From the NCBI GenBank assembly GCA_905203195.1, contig CAJKVD010000058.1:1-5811 (forward strand): DNA of 5,811 nucleotides. Direction: 5' to 3'. Of this stretch, positions 5,766 to 5,811 are shown one piece after another. The notes below the pieces were generated by a model. That model saw nothing but the letters and a program-made list of their open reading frames with translations. It did not search any database and had not been told where the DNA came from. Source of the DNA: an uncultured Clostridium sp. (GTDB taxonomy: Bacteria; Bacillota; Clostridia; TANB77; CAG-508). Positions within the stretch are counted from its first letter, which is position 1. Every line of letters begins with the position of its first letter. A program made the position numbers and the translations under genes.

Positions 5766-5811
5766 CATTTATGATAATGTCTTAATAAATCATTTAAGAA
5801 AATGTCTTAAT
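5766..5811. repeat. Direct repeat, two 21-bp copies with 25-bp period, at the right edge
   Basis: CATTTATGATAATGTCTTAAT (one copy, 5766-5786) and CATTTAAGAAAATGTCTTAAT (5791-5811) match at 19 of 21 positions and are separated by AAAT. The second copy ends exactly at the window edge, so more copies may follow. The first copy begins about 35 bp upstream of the -35 box of the 159-residue gene. Repeats spaced by about two and a half helical turns could bind a regulator or a plasmid replication initiator (iterons), or be simple AT-rich duplication. Confidence 0.7.

Noticed and set aside
5766..5811. Start of a CRISPR array
   Set aside because: The copies are separated by only four bases, with no room for spacers, and they differ from each other.

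Overview
The window looks like chromosomal DNA of a very AT-rich, low-GC Gram-positive bacterium, most likely a clostridial or related gut Firmicute. All recognisable genes lie on the minus strand. Most have strong AGGAGG-type ribosome binding sites and A/T-ending codons, and the protein families (tyrosyl-tRNA synthetase, FtsY, a UPF0182 membrane protein, a YvyF-like zinc-ribbon protein) fit that group. TGG tryptophan codons and a TGA stop are consistent with the standard bacterial code.

Read in the direction of transcription (right to left), the right edge begins with a 25-bp-period direct repeat. A well-formed extended -10 promoter follows, driving an unrecognised 159-residue helical protein gene. 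This gene is roughly half G+C, against about 28% in a sampled stretch of ftsY, and its codon use is quite different, so it is probably acquired DNA. It ends at a strong hairpin terminator that looks usable in both directions. Next comes about 330 bases without a convincing protein gene. It holds a possible promoter, a long imperfect hairpin, smaller hairpins and finally another bidirectional terminator hairpin, and may encode a small structured RNA. The rest is a housekeeping block: ftsY, then after a 32-nt gap a large UPF0182 integral membrane protein that starts at TTG, then a 92-bp spacer with an internal promoter, then the small zinc-ribbon/helix-turn-helix protein and tyrS. tyrS runs off the left edge.

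FtsY is the membrane-side receptor of the signal recognition particle, which delivers polytopic membrane proteins. The UPF0182 protein encoded just behind it is itself polytopic, but a functional link is only inference. The zinc-ribbon gene and tyrS are 25 nt apart and probably co-transcribed. No T-box is visible ahead of them. I see no CRISPR array, complete insertion sequence, tRNA, rRNA or obvious defence system. The parts most worth a second look are the acquired gene, the repeats beside it and the structured spacer next to ftsY.
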